DNA of 64,000 nt from Chitinophagaceae bacterium (GCA_016713965.1 JADJOC010000005.1:1-64000); one strand, 5' to 3'. Positions 7,176 through 14,900 are shown, counted from the first letter of the stretch. A program made the numbers and translations. Notes: generated by a model from the letters alone, not told the origin.

Positions 7176-7397
7176 ATGCAAGATCCAAGAGACAAAAGGA
7201 TATATATAGATGACAATGGTAATGAATGGCTTACAAATGAAAATGGTGAGTTATTAAAAGACGAAAATGGGAATAATATACCACCATCTAAAACAAATAA
7301 AACATATTCCTCATCTGGTTGGACTTTTTATGATTCTAGTAAAGGTCATTGTCCTTTATGCGGCAATATATCTTGCAGAGGTACTTGTTTTAAATAA
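7176..7397 (+). CDS. small protein with C-terminal cysteine cluster
   Basis: 73 residues. The N-terminal part repeats DDNGNEW, NENGELL, DENGNNI, a short hydrophilic repeat. The C-terminus has CPLCGNISCRGTCFK, four cysteines that could bind one zinc. The function is unknown. Confidence 0.6.
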   Translation: MQDPRDKRIYIDDNGNEWLTNENGELLKDENGNNIPPSKTNKTYSSSGWTFYDSSKGHCPLCGNISCRGTCFK

Positions 7398-7406
7398 TAT
7401 TAATTT

Positions 7407-7601
7407 ATGGAAACTTTAATAATAAAAGCAATATATAAAGGGGATCATTCCATGTTTGAAAAAGGCAAAGAATATTCTATTATAGTAACTAAAATAGAAA
7501 AAGGCTGGCAATTGATAACAATTGATAATGATAAAAAAACACATTACTACCATTCACTTAAAGAATTTATAGGAGAATGGGGGAATATTTCAAACCTTTA
7601 A
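7407..7601 (+). CDS. hypothetical protein
   Basis: 64 residues starting METLIIKAIYKGDHSMFEKG, a beta-rich small fold (IIKAIY, EYSIIVTKI, GWQLITI). Its stop codon TAA is part of the first attC-like site (TTTAACGG), the relation expected when a gene and its attC form one cassette, so this may be the leftmost cassette gene. Confidence 0.6.
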   Translation: METLIIKAIYKGDHSMFEKGKEYSIIVTKIEKGWQLITIDNDKKTHYYHSLKEFIGEWGNISNL

Positions 7602-7689
7602 CGGCTGAGGGTTGGCGATAGTGCCGCTAACCGAAAACTCAATATTTAGCACCAAACTTGAAGCGGCATTTTGCCAACCCTATATTAGC
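7598..7689 (+). repeat. attC-like site A
   Basis: AGGGTTGGC (7608-7616) pairs perfectly with GCCAACCCT (7673-7681), and TGCCGC (7622-7627) with GCGGCA (7663-7668). The outer boxes are TTTAACGG and ATTAGC. This is the arm-spacer-arm plan of an integron attC folded as single-strand DNA, although the outer right box starts with ATT instead of GTT and may be decayed. Confidence 0.5.
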
Positions 7690-7735
7690 TTTAGGTTTTA
7701 AAAATTTTAGGGAGGGCTTTCATTGAACAATTAAA

Positions 7736-8182
7736 ATGAGTGTAATAAACAATTTAAAAGGACATATAGTAAAAGACGGAAAAGTAGTTTACTCAGAGCA
7801 AATAGAGAACGGTTTACATTTTGCTGTTATATTGATGTATGAACCATTTTATGATGGAAAGAATAGTACCAATCATCAAAACTCATCTCAATTAATATGC
7901 GAGGCAACAATGACAACTGGCAACAAGCATACTTGGGGAAACGGAGTAATGAGTTTAGATGAAGCAAGTTGGATTGAGAAAATAGAGGTAACAGAAAAAT
8001 GGAAGCCATTAAGGGAAGAACTTGAAACCAAAGACGGATTTAGAGTATGGCAAAAAGATTACCAATACAATGAATACGAAGAAGAAAAAGACGGCAAAAA
8101 AGTGAAAATAAAAACGAGAAGGGTTAGTTGGTTAGTTGAAGTTCCGAAACTTGATTTGCTCCGATATTGTAAAATTGATTAA
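7736..8182 (+). CDS. cassette protein, hypothetical
   Basis: 148 residues starting MSVINNLKGHIVKDGKVVYS. Beta-rich in the first half, with a strongly charged segment EEEKDGKKVKIKTRRVSWLV near the end. It lies alone between attC-like sites A and B, on the strand expected for a cassette gene. No family was recognised. Confidence 0.65.
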   Translation: MSVINNLKGHIVKDGKVVYSEQIENGLHFAVILMYEPFYDGKNSTNHQNSSQLICEATMTTGNKHTWGNGVMSLDEASWIEKIEVTEKWKPLREELETKDGFRVWQKDYQYNEYEEEKDGKKVKIKTRRVSWLVEVPKLDLLRYCKID

Positions 8183-8213
8183 TTGTGTGTCGGAAAAATT
8201 TTTAAAACTTGAA

Positions 8214-8310
8214 GCTAACATATTGGGGCTTTGCGTAGTAGCCCTTAGTAGAAACTTAAAATTAACCAGGACACTTGATAGGGCTATTACGCAAAACCCT
8301 TGCTATGTGC
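8214..8310 (+). repeat. attC-like site B
   Basis: Inner arms TTTGCGTA (8230-8237)/TACGCAAA (8288-8295) and TAGCCC (8239-8244)/GGGCTA (8281-8286), plus GGG/CCC outside. The outer boxes are GCTAACATA and CTATGTGC. It begins 32 bases after the preceding gene. Site C ends with the similar TGTGTGCCGTTA string. Confidence 0.6.
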
Positions 8311-8326
8311 CGTTATTTCAAACGAT

Positions 8327-8635
8327 ATGGACATAATAGAAAAAAAATTATCAGAAAAGTTGAAGAAAACAGGTGAACTCGAAGGTGGTTTATTTGCTGA
8401 AATATCATTGCAATATTGTGGTAGGGATTTCGTAGCAAGAAAAGACTTGTACACAGTAAAAAATGGATTGGTTTACAGTATAAATAAAGACGGTAGCCTA
8501 TATGCTACTGGTGATTGTTTATATAACGTTCAAAGAGATTGTCATAGAATTGGGAAGTATAACCATGACGATAACAATCAATTTAAAAGTAGTACATTTA
8601 GCTACTCTCAAATAAAGAAGTTGCTCAAACTATAA
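8327..8635 (+). CDS. cassette protein, hypothetical
   Basis: 102 residues, ATG at 8327, 17 bases after the end of site B. It starts MDIIEKKLSEKLKKTGELEG, then a beta-rich part with three cysteines (QYCGRDF, GDCLYNV, RDCHRI). Its stop TAA touches site C (TATAACG). No family was recognised. Confidence 0.65.
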   Translation: MDIIEKKLSEKLKKTGELEGGLFAEISLQYCGRDFVARKDLYTVKNGLVYSINKDGSLYATGDCLYNVQRDCHRIGKYNHDDNNQFKSSTFSYSQIKKLLKL

Positions 8636-8770
8636 CGTGATTGCTTGCTGAAGTGCAGGTATTTGAAAATATCTCGTTTGGTAGCTTAATATTCTAAAGA
8701 TGAGTAAAGAAAAAAATGTTGATAGCGGTTCCGTCCAGCCTGCATTGCAGCAAGCAAATTGTTGTGTGCC
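8633..8770 (+). repeat. attC-like site C
   Basis: TTGCTTGCTG (8641-8650) pairs perfectly with CAGCAAGCAA (8748-8757), and TGCAGG (8654-8659) with CCTGCA (8739-8744). The outer boxes are ATAACG and GTTGTGTGCC. The loop is 79 bases. It is one of the clearest members of the series. Confidence 0.65.
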
Positions 8771-9404
8771 GTTACGGGTACTAAATCTTTATGCTGGCAT
8801 AGGGGGTAATCGCAAACTTTGGGAGAATGTCCAGGTAACAGCAATAGAGTACACCGATGAAATTGCAGAGGTTTATAAAAGCAACTTTAAAGATGATACT
8901 GTAATAGTTACCGATGCTCACCAGTACCTTTTAGAAAACTTTGAAAACTTTGATTTTGTTTGGAGTTCGCCGCCTTGCCAATCACATAGCAAAATGATAA
9001 GAAGCGGCAGGAATAGAAAACCACGTTACCCGGATTTGAAACTGTATGAAGAAATACTTTTTTTGAAGCACAACTTTAAAGGCAAGTGGTTGGTTGAAAA
9101 TGTGATACCATACTATGAGCCTTTAATACCTGGAAAGAAAATAGGGCGGCATTTATTTTGGGCTAATTATCCATTGACTGAAATAGAAGTGCCGGAATTT
9201 AAAAACATGATGAACAGGCAAAATTTAACTGCAAAAAAGCAGTTGCAGGATTGGCTGGGGATTTATTACGAAAAGAATATTTACTATGAGGGAAACCATT
9301 GTGCAACACAGATTTTAAGAAATTGTGTTCACCCGGTATTAGGTAACCATGTTTTTAAATGTCAAAACAATGTCGTTACGCAGCCTGAATTATTTGGGTG
9401 GTAG
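8766..9404 (+). CDS. cytosine-C5 DNA methyltransferase, short form
   Basis: Transfers a methyl group from S-adenosylmethionine to C5 of cytosine in DNA. Motif I is LNLYAGIGG close to the N-terminus and motif IV is SSPPCQSHS with the catalytic Cys about 71 residues in. The domain end carries NCVHPVLGNHVF, the usual motif IX-X region. About 213 residues from the GTG at 8766; an ATG at 8700 would add 22 residues but lies inside attC-like site C. It is short for the family, like many phage orphan enzymes. No restriction partner is next to it, so protection from host enzymes or gene control is more likely than a restriction system. Confidence 0.8.
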   Translation: MPLRVLNLYAGIGGNRKLWENVQVTAIEYTDEIAEVYKSNFKDDTVIVTDAHQYLLENFENFDFVWSSPPCQSHSKMIRSGRNRKPRYPDLKLYEEILFLKHNFKGKWLVENVIPYYEPLIPGKKIGRHLFWANYPLTEIEVPEFKNMMNRQNLTAKKQLQDWLGIYYEKNIYYEGNHCATQILRNCVHPVLGNHVFKCQNNVVTQPELFGW

Positions 9405-9413
9405 TAATGGCAC

Positions 9414-9605
9414 ACAACGAACAGGGCTTGCTTGCAGTAGCGGCAATAGAATTACGTCTGCTGAGGCAAATGCCCAATAAAGAACCAAAGTTTAAATAAT
9501 ATTTAAAAGCTAAATTTATAACGTCCAGATGGAACAAAAGAACAACAACGAACCGCAGCCGATTGAAACCACGCCTGCCGCTATTGCAGCAAACCCCATG
9601 TTGGC
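9414..9605 (+). repeat. attC-like site D
   Basis: TAGCGGCA (9438-9445) pairs perfectly with TGCCGCTA (9576-9583). The outer boxes are ACAACG and GTTGGC. The left arm shares CAACGAACAGGGCTT with site E, and ACGTCTGCTGA (9454-9464) recurs in E (9851-9861). At about 190 bases it is longer than usual attC sites. Confidence 0.5.
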
Positions 9606-9801
9606 AGCAGGTGTGGTCTTGTTTGATGGCAAAAAGGTTATAATTCAGGAAGCAAATTATATAGAGCATGGTTGGTACATAGAAATAATACACAACGAAA
9701 TTACTCTATGGGAAATTCCTTATGGCGGTGGTGAACCGATAAGAATAAGTGACTTCTTAACTGTTGCTGGTGCTATTCACGCAGCAGGTCGTCTTACGTA
9801 A
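9598..9801 (+). CDS. cassette protein, hypothetical
   Basis: 67 residues from an ATG overlapping the right box of site D (a 90-residue form would start at 9529 within the site). The sequence has FDGKKVIIQEANYIEHGWYI and EITLWEIPYGGGEPIRI, a small beta protein. It is the only gene between sites D and E. No family was recognised; the start is uncertain. Confidence 0.55.
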   Translation: MLAAGVVLFDGKKVIIQEANYIEHGWYIEIIHNEITLWEIPYGGGEPIRISDFLTVAGAIHAAGRLT

Positions 9802-9810
9802 CACTTGACG

Positions 9811-10004
9811 GCCAACGAACAGGGCTTTGTGCAGGTGGGGAACTTGAAAAACGTCTGCTGAAACCGCTGTTGGGCTTTGATTAAAAGATAAAAATAAATT
9901 CTCTGTTTGGCTTTGTTCGTCAAGCCCACGACTAAAGCTAAATAGAATTACCAATGCTCATTGTGAGTTGTGTCAGCCCCACTTGCACAAAACCCAATGT
10001 TGGC
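9811..10004 (+). repeat. attC-like site E
   Basis: Outer boxes GCCAAC (9811-9816)/GTTGGC (9999-10004) are perfectly complementary. TTTGTGCA (9826-9833) pairs with TGCACAAA (9984-9991), GTGGGG (9835-9840) with CCCCAC (9977-9982) and GGG with CCC. The loop is 136 bases with no gene. It shares sequence with D. Confidence 0.6.
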
Positions 10005-10021
10005 TGCATACCTTTCTTTTT

Positions 10022-10333
10022 ATGTCAAACGAGATGTTAGAAAAATTAAAAAAGTTGCGTCCTTTGTCGCCCACAGTAAATCAAAAGTATGTTGATGTAA
10101 GTCTTAAAATATTGGATGCGTCCAAAGTCTTACACCCAACATATACATTAGAAGAATTACACGACTTTGTATTTTTTAAAGAAGTCCCACAAAGAAAAAT
10201 TAGTCCCGAAAGATTAAATACTCACTTGTGGGAAATCGTTAAAGAGCATTGGTCAGCAACAAAGTCTGATGGTGAACTTGCTGAAATTTTGGTTAGTCCA
10301 ATCTTTCAACAAAAACTCCAATCTGACAGTTAA
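10022..10333 (+). CDS. cassette protein, hypothetical
   Basis: 103 residues, ATG at 10022, 18 bases after site E. It starts MSNEMLEKLKKLRPLSPTVN and is mostly helical, with HPTYTLEELHDFVFF in the middle. It ends 40 bases inside the convergent gene 10293-10628. No family was recognised. Confidence 0.6.
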   Translation: MSNEMLEKLKKLRPLSPTVNQKYVDVSLKILDASKVLHPTYTLEELHDFVFFKEVPQRKISPERLNTHLWEIVKEHWSATKSDGELAEILVSPIFQQKLQSDS

Positions 10334-10628
10334 AGTCTGTTGGGTCGGTAGGTGAAAGAAGATTAATTCCGTAACCACCACTCATATCGTTTAAGTGGTC
10401 GTCTAATTTGAAATTAATCTCAACAACTTTACATCTATAACCTTCAAGAGTTAGAATGTTTCCAACTTCAATAAATTGAGAATTGTCCCACTTTTGACGT
10501 TCAATATTTAATTCGTCTAAAGTTTCTCTGTTGTAGATATAGGCAATTTCTCTGCCTTCTCTGTCGCCTTGTGAAGCATACTTAAAAAGTATTCTTGCAA
10601 AAAACCTTTCTAGCTTTGGTTGTGTCAT
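10293..10628 (-). CDS. hypothetical protein, reversed within cassette
   Basis: 111 residues starting MTQPKLERFFARILFKYASQ on the minus strand, overlapping the 3' end of the + gene by 40 bases. The sequence is balanced and coding-like (EVGNILTLEGYRCKVVEINF). Two convergent genes inside one attC-bounded unit is unusual but occurs in cassettes. No family was recognised. Confidence 0.6.
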   Translation of the reverse strand: MTQPKLERFFARILFKYASQGDREGREIAYIYNRETLDELNIERQKWDNSQFIEVGNILTLEGYRCKVVEINFKLDDHLNDMSGGYGINLLSPTDPTDFNCQIGVFVERLD

Positions 10629-10678
10629 ACTGTAAAAATTAAATTATAAAATAAAAGCTGTGTCCAAATAAGGTTGCA

Positions 10679-10807
10679 GCCAACGTCAAAGCATTGCCGA
10701 AGTTGGGGATTTTGAAAACCAAATGTTCAATTTAGCAATGAAGTTTAATAGTAGTACAAAAGTTCAATTAACCACGTCTGCCCCAATTTTGGCAATGCAA
10801 TGTTAGC
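10679..10807 (+). repeat. attC-like site F
   Basis: GCATTGCC (10691-10698) pairs perfectly with GGCAATGC (10791-10798), and TTGGGG (10703-10708) with CCCCAA (10781-10786). The outer boxes GCCAACG/TGTTAGC are complementary with one mismatch. The ACGTCTGC string seen in D and E is present at the right side. About 129 bases. Confidence 0.65.
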
Positions 10808-10844
10808 AGTAGCCTTTTTGGTCAGTCGTACAAAACAAATAAAA

Positions 10845-11249
10845 ATGGATAAAATTCAAAAATTGACAGACTTAATAAAGTCAAACATTAAAGAACTTAC
10901 TAAAATAGAAGTAGGACAAGTTTTTAACTCAAAATACTATGGGCATATAGTAGCAACAAAGGTTACTCATTTATCAGAAGGCAAATATTCAATTTACGGA
11001 TTTGATATAAAAGAAGGTTTGCCAAGAGATAATTATTATCCGAGAGATTTAGATTTAGTTGGTAAAGAACCAATGCTTAATAATGTTTTACATTTTTTTG
11101 TTGAAAGTTTGTATTCAACTTCAAAAGAAGATAAGCACCTTTCTGTTTTGGATATGATTTTGTCAGAATGGGATTACTCAAAAACGTACCTTAAAGACCA
11201 AAGTGAAGCAACTATAAATTATCTTTTCGATTTAGCAGGGTGTTCGTAA
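10845..11249 (+). CDS. cassette protein, hypothetical
   Basis: 134 residues from the ATG at 10845 (a 149-residue form begins at 10800 inside site F). It starts MDKIQKLTDLIKSNIKELTK and has a beta-rich middle with SKYYGHIVATKVTHL and a helical end. Its stop is 8 bases before site G. No family was recognised. Confidence 0.65.
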   Translation: MDKIQKLTDLIKSNIKELTKIEVGQVFNSKYYGHIVATKVTHLSEGKYSIYGFDIKEGLPRDNYYPRDLDLVGKEPMLNNVLHFFVESLYSTSKEDKHLSVLDMILSEWDYSKTYLKDQSEATINYLFDLAGCS

Positions 11250-11256
11250 GGTTACT

Positions 11257-11386
11257 GCTAACGATTGAGTATTGGCGAAGAAGCGGACTTTTACCACTAA
11301 AGTTGATACGAAGAACTAATGTTGATGTTACTACAAACGTTCATACGAAGCACTAAAACCGCTTTTTTGCCAATACTTTGTTATGC
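11257..11386 (+). repeat. attC-like site G
   Basis: AGTATTGGC (11268-11276) pairs perfectly with GCCAATACT (11369-11377), and AAGCGG (11281-11286) with CCGCTT (11359-11364). The outer boxes GCTAACG and GTTATGCG match classic attC ends closely. The 72-base loop holds a direct repeat around TACGAAG and CACTAA. It is the best single example. Confidence 0.7.
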
Positions 11387-11465
11387 GTTCGCCTTATTTT
11401 TTCGTGTTGATTTTCAGTAAGTTAGAAAATATTTTGAAAATAAATCCAAAATACTTTGAAAAAAG

Positions 11466-11496
11466 TTTGCAGTTATCAAAATAGGTTGTATATTTG
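11466..11496 (+). promoter_or_regulatory. Bacteroidota-type promoter
   Basis: TTTG at 11466-11469, a 19-base spacer, then TATATTTG at 11489-11496, a perfect match to the TAnnTTTG box. It lies after the last attC-like site and before the 11538 gene. It has no operator X or Y, so it may be used by host polymerase constitutively. Confidence 0.65.
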
Positions 11497-11537
11497 TATC
11501 AGCAATAAAGCAAAAAACAATCTTAAAAATAAATAAA

Positions 11538-11723
11538 ATGACAACTTCAATTAAACTTCAAATTAAATCAGTTTACGGAAATGAAATGATTTATCCAGCT
11601 TGTGAAACTTCTAAAACTCTTGCAAATTTGACAAGAAAAAAAACGTTAGATGGCAGAGATTTAGAAATGATAAAATCTCTTGGATATACAATTGAATGGG
11701 TAAACGCATATCAAATGGCATAA
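11538..11723 (+). CDS. conserved small phage/plasmid-type protein
   Basis: 61 residues starting MTTSIKLQIKSVYGNEMIYP. The pattern VYG..YPAC.....LA...RKKTL......IKSLGY.IEWV is a layout often seen in short proteins of mobile elements, function unknown. It ends in TAATG, so the next gene's ATG overlaps its stop and the two are probably translated together. Confidence 0.65.
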   Translation: MTTSIKLQIKSVYGNEMIYPACETSKTLANLTRKKTLDGRDLEMIKSLGYTIEWVNAYQMA

Positions 11724-11893
11724 TGGCAAATAAAAAATTAAAAACGCAAGGCGGTAAACGTGTTGGCTCTGGTCGTAAAAAAGCAGATTACGAAACTAAA
11801 ACGATTGCCTTTCGTGTTCGGGTAGAATTTGTCGAACCGATTAAAAAGATGGTTAAGGATTATGTTTCGGAGCGTCTTAAAGGTGACGCATAA
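11723..11893 (+). CDS. small basic protein with GGKRVGSGRKK motif
   Basis: 56 residues, ATG at 11723 overlapping the previous stop. GGKRVGSGRKKADYETKTIA followed by FRVRVEFVEPIKKMV is the arrangement found in many short Bacteroidota phage and plasmid proteins: a basic glycine-arginine stretch, a short strand, then a helix, similar to ribbon-helix-helix DNA-binding proteins. DNA binding is inferred. It lies directly before the recombinase gene. Confidence 0.65.
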   Translation: MANKKLKTQGGKRVGSGRKKADYETKTIAFRVRVEFVEPIKKMVKDYVSERLKGDA

Positions 11894-11945
11894 CGGGTAT
11901 ATGTAAGAAATATTTGTAATTAATTGATAAATAAGATATTATAAT

Positions 11946-12782
11946 ATGGAAATTCCTAAGTATATAGAAATGTATAGGAAAGATTTATTGCTTAAAAATT
12001 ATGCTTTATCAAGTATAGATAATTATGTTTCGCAGGTTAAATTATTTTTGCATGACCATAATAGATTATTTACTGAACCTGCAAAAGTCAATGAAAAGAC
12101 AATAAAAGAATGGTTATTAAAAGCTAAATCTATAAATAGCAGAAAACATAAGTTATCTGCTTTGAAACTCTTTTACCATTTAACAATTAAGCAGCCAATG
12201 AAATTCAAGTATATTGAATACCCTAAAGCTGATAAAAAACTGCCAATAGTTTTAAGTGTTGAAGAAATACAGAAAATGTTTTCAGTTTGCGAGAACTTAA
12301 AGCACAAGGTTATTTTATCACTTCTTTATTCCGCAGGATTAAGAGTATCTGAACTTATTAATTTAAAGTGGCAGCATATTGATAGAAGCAGACTGGTTAT
12401 AAATATCATTGCTGCTAAAGGGAATAAAGATAGACAAGTTATGCTTACACCTTCAATTGTACCATTGCTGGAAAAGTATTGGAATGAATATAAAAGCAAG
12501 GAGTATGTTTTAAATGGATGGAAAAATGAATTGCAATATTCAGATAGAAGTGTAGGTGAAGTAATAAAACAATTGGCAGATAAAGCAGGAATAAATAAAA
12601 GAGTATATACGCATTTAATTAGGCATTGTTCATTTACTCATTTAGTTGAAGCAGGATGCGATATAAATTTGGTACAAAGATTAGCTGGACATTCAAGCAT
12701 AAAAACTACTAACCTATATTTACATACTTCACATACTTTAATAAGCAAAATACAATCACCACTATCACAAATTAAAATGTAA
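11946..12782 (+). CDS. tyrosine recombinase/integrase
   Basis: 278 residues. The N-terminal SAM-like core-binding domain (about 1-90) is followed by a catalytic domain with R133 (GLRVSE), K158 (AKGNKDR), H223 and R226 (HLIRH), H249 (LAGHSS) and the nucleophile Y258 (TTNLYLH). All catalytic positions are present, so it should cut and rejoin DNA. The C-terminus KIQSPLSQI recalls the SPL tail of integron integrases and a related Bacteroidota recombinase group; the extra domain of true IntI is not evident. It lies on the same strand 560 bases after the last attC-like site, so it may act on the cassettes, on a phage attachment site or on genome dimers. Confidence 0.9.
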   Translation: MEIPKYIEMYRKDLLLKNYALSSIDNYVSQVKLFLHDHNRLFTEPAKVNEKTIKEWLLKAKSINSRKHKLSALKLFYHLTIKQPMKFKYIEYPKADKKLPIVLSVEEIQKMFSVCENLKHKVILSLLYSAGLRVSELINLKWQHIDRSRLVINIIAAKGNKDRQVMLTPSIVPLLEKYWNEYKSKEYVLNGWKNELQYSDRSVGEVIKQLADKAGINKRVYTHLIRHCSFTHLVEAGCDINLVQRLAGHSSIKTTNLYLHTSHTLISKIQSPLSQIKM

Positions 12783-12794
12783 AAACATAAATAA

Positions 12795-12956
12795 ATGGTA
12801 GAAGAGATAAAACTAAATATTCATTTAACTTTAGAGATAGATTCTGGATTAAATATAAAAGACCTTAAAGAATATATTGAAAATAATTTAAAACTAAAAC
12901 CACACCCATTTATAGATATAATTTCTAAACATATACAAATAAAAAATAATAAATAA
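12795..12956 (+). CDS. hypothetical protein, 53 aa
   Basis: Starts MVEEIKLNIHLTLEIDSGLN 12 bases after the recombinase stop. A strand, then a helix (IKDLKEYIENNLKL), and a basic C-terminus. No family was recognised. Spacing suggests co-transcription with the recombinase. Confidence 0.55.
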   Translation: MVEEIKLNIHLTLEIDSGLNIKDLKEYIENNLKLKPHPFIDIISKHIQIKNNK

Positions 12957-12974
12957 CCCTTTAATCCCTACTTT

Positions 12975-13148
12975 ATGATTTGCGAAAAATTTAATCAATT
13001 AACCCCTTTTGAAAAAGTTATCTACATAGGTAAACTAGTACATGCTGTAGAAAATGATGATATTCTTTTTGATGCAGGAAATGAAATAATAGAACTTGCT
13101 AATAATAAAGGAATTTTTAAAGGAATAACAATTTTCCCAACAAAATAA
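12975..13148 (+). CDS. hypothetical protein, 57 aa
   Basis: Starts MICEKFNQLTPFEKVIYIGK and ends ITIFPTK. A small alpha/beta protein with an acidic middle. It follows the previous gene after 18 bases. The function is unknown. Confidence 0.55.
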   Translation: MICEKFNQLTPFEKVIYIGKLVHAVENDDILFDAGNEIIELANNKGIFKGITIFPTK

Positions 13149-13171
13149 ATATAACTTTTATAAAAAGAAAT

Positions 13172-13555
13172 ATGAATATAAATGAAAAAGGCATTTCTCT
13201 TTTAAATAAACAGATTTGCGATATTATAGGCGAAGTTGAAGTTGATTATGAGCCAGGTGGTGGCTTATGGCTTGATTCAAGTAGTATATTAGATGCTGCA
13301 AATGAAGTTGAAAAATTGATATTTGAAGAAGTAAAAAGGGTATCTATCGAATACGCTCAATTTAGAGACACTTATCCAAGATATGAAAGCCAAAAGATGC
13401 ACATTCATCATCAAAAACTTGGGGGGCTTACTACTTGGCGTGGCACGTCTGATGAAAGTATTTACGAAGCATATTTGAAAGGTGAGCAACATTACAACCC
13501 ATTAATTAAAGAAATGGAAGATTTAAAGTTGAAGGGTGGTAGTGCTAACCAATAG
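13172..13555 (+). CDS. hypothetical protein
   Basis: 127 residues starting MNINEKGISLLNKQICDIIG. It includes a long charged helix (EVEKLIFEEVKRVSIEYAQF) and a histidine-rich string MHIHHQKLGGLTTWRG. No export signal. No family was recognised; the His cluster could bind metal, which is a guess. Confidence 0.6.
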   Translation: MNINEKGISLLNKQICDIIGEVEVDYEPGGGLWLDSSSILDAANEVEKLIFEEVKRVSIEYAQFRDTYPRYESQKMHIHHQKLGGLTTWRGTSDESIYEAYLKGEQHYNPLIKEMEDLKLKGGSANQ

Positions 13556-13591
13556 TATAAAATATACTACACAATATTTAATATATAAACA

Positions 13592-13909
13592 ATGGCAAAA
13601 ATAACAACACTACAAAAGTTAAAATTAAAGGCAGATGGCTGCGCTAGGATGCCTTCTTTGAAGAGAATATCTAGGATGTTGCACGACTATAATATTCCAC
13701 ACACCCTTACAGAAAGTTTTAATACCGTAGAGCATAAAACAAAAGGGAGGAATTATGTAAACCATAGGCATATAGGCCGAGATGGTTATTTTCTTCATAT
13801 TGACGGCACCAATATACGTCTAAATACATCTAGCAGTTACTACTCCTTTGATTCAAAGGGGTATGCTCAAGAAATTGTTGAATATTTAAACGAAAAACAA
13901 ATAAAATGA
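13592..13909 (+). CDS. hypothetical protein
   Basis: 105 residues starting MAKITTLQKLKLKADGCARM. A basic N-terminal helix (SLKRISRMLHDYNIPHTLTE) and a beta-rich C-terminal half (GYFLHIDGTNIRL, SYYSFDSKGY). The fold hints at a small nucleic-acid-binding alpha/beta protein, not confirmed. A 15-codon frame follows at 13905 but is not credible alone. Confidence 0.6.
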   Translation: MAKITTLQKLKLKADGCARMPSLKRISRMLHDYNIPHTLTESFNTVEHKTKGRNYVNHRHIGRDGYFLHIDGTNIRLNTSSSYYSFDSKGYAQEIVEYLNEKQIK

Positions 13910-14016
13910 CAACAGAAGAAATTTTAAAACAACTTAACTTAAAATGCAAATAAGCATATTAATTATAAATCTTACACAATGGGACTACGATTAAATCAAA
14001 TTTAAAAACTAAAAAT

Positions 14017-14319
14017 ATGGATATTAAAGAAATATTAGATACAATAAAGTCTGTAAAATTATGCCTAATGGCTCACCCTGATAATGAGGAAGGCTCAGAG
14101 TTTGCAGATAGAATAGATGATTTAACAGATATTGAGGTTAAACTTGATAGGCTAGAATCCTACGAATTGCAGGAATTTTTAGATGATAACATTGAAAGAT
14201 CGAAATGCTTATCCAATATTAAAACCGATAATGGAGATAATCCTTTATTCATGGCTGGGTGGATAGCTGCCTTAATGCATGTAAAGTTAAATTACCTACA
14301 ACAGTTGAATAATAAATAA
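14017..14319 (+). CDS. hypothetical protein
   Basis: 100 residues starting MDIKEILDTIKSVKLCLMAH. Acidic and helical (DDLTDIEVKLDRLESYELQE). The C-terminal FMAGWIAALMHVKLNYLQQL is amphipathic. No family was recognised. Confidence 0.6.
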   Translation: MDIKEILDTIKSVKLCLMAHPDNEEGSEFADRIDDLTDIEVKLDRLESYELQEFLDDNIERSKCLSNIKTDNGDNPLFMAGWIAALMHVKLNYLQQLNNK

Positions 14320-14339
14320 AAGCCAGTAAATTAATAAAA

Positions 14340-14561
14340 ATGCAAATAGAAACAAGATTAGCAGACGAAGATGTAAAAATAAAACTTAGCCTTTGCCAAA
14401 AATGCAATGGTATTATTAGAGCTGCTGTTGAACACGAAATGGATACTAAAAGTAAAAATGAGTTTTTAAAAGAAGTAATGAGATATGATTTGTCAGTAAA
14501 AACTATCCCGTTGCTTGAATATAAGGAAGTAAAAAATCGTTGGTGCAAATGTATATCATAG
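14340..14561 (+). CDS. hypothetical protein with CxxC motif
   Basis: 73 residues with CQKCNG near residue 20 and a C-terminal WCKC: a possible four-cysteine zinc site spanning the protein. It starts MQIETRLADEDVKIKLSLCQ. The function is unknown. Confidence 0.55.
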   Translation: MQIETRLADEDVKIKLSLCQKCNGIIRAAVEHEMDTKSKNEFLKEVMRYDLSVKTIPLLEYKEVKNRWCKCIS

Positions 14562-14630
14562 CGTTGAAGCCAACGTGTTGATGGATACTATGCCCCTCTC
14601 TTTAGGTATTGGTATTAAAAAATTTTTAAA

Positions 14631-14846
14631 ATGGCTGAAATTGAAAAAAAATGTAATGATGCCAAAGCGTGGATAAGGTATTCGGGTGGCAGCGAAGGTG
14701 ATATTTGCGTTTACCGCAGATGCCCAGAATGTGGCAAATATTTGAAATCTGGCGAAGTGCTTACTAATATGGCAGGTGAGGCAAAAGTAAAAGGATATAC
14801 TTGTAAAAAACATGGCGAAGTAGAGCCTTTTTATTTAAGAGATTAG
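14631..14846 (+). CDS. small zinc-ribbon protein
   Basis: 71 residues. CPECGKYLKSGEV and, 24 residues on, CKKHGEVEPFYL form a CxxC...CxxH zinc-ribbon pattern at the C-terminal half. The preceding gap (14562-14630) contains a GCCAACG string like the attC-like outer boxes but no paired arm. Probably a structural zinc knuckle; the role is unknown. Confidence 0.6.
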   Translation: MAEIEKKCNDAKAWIRYSGGSEGDICVYRRCPECGKYLKSGEVLTNMAGEAKVKGYTCKKHGEVEPFYLRD

Positions 14847-14900
14847 GTCGTTTAGCGGTTCGTTGCGGTTAATTAGTATAAACTTTTAAATAACAATAAA

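Noticed and set aside
8136..8336. 66-residue + frame over site B
   Set aside because: It lies mostly in the palindrome and overlaps two better genes in other frames.
14549..14630. attC-like box GCCAACG before the 14631 gene
   Set aside because: No matching right half was found within 200 bases.
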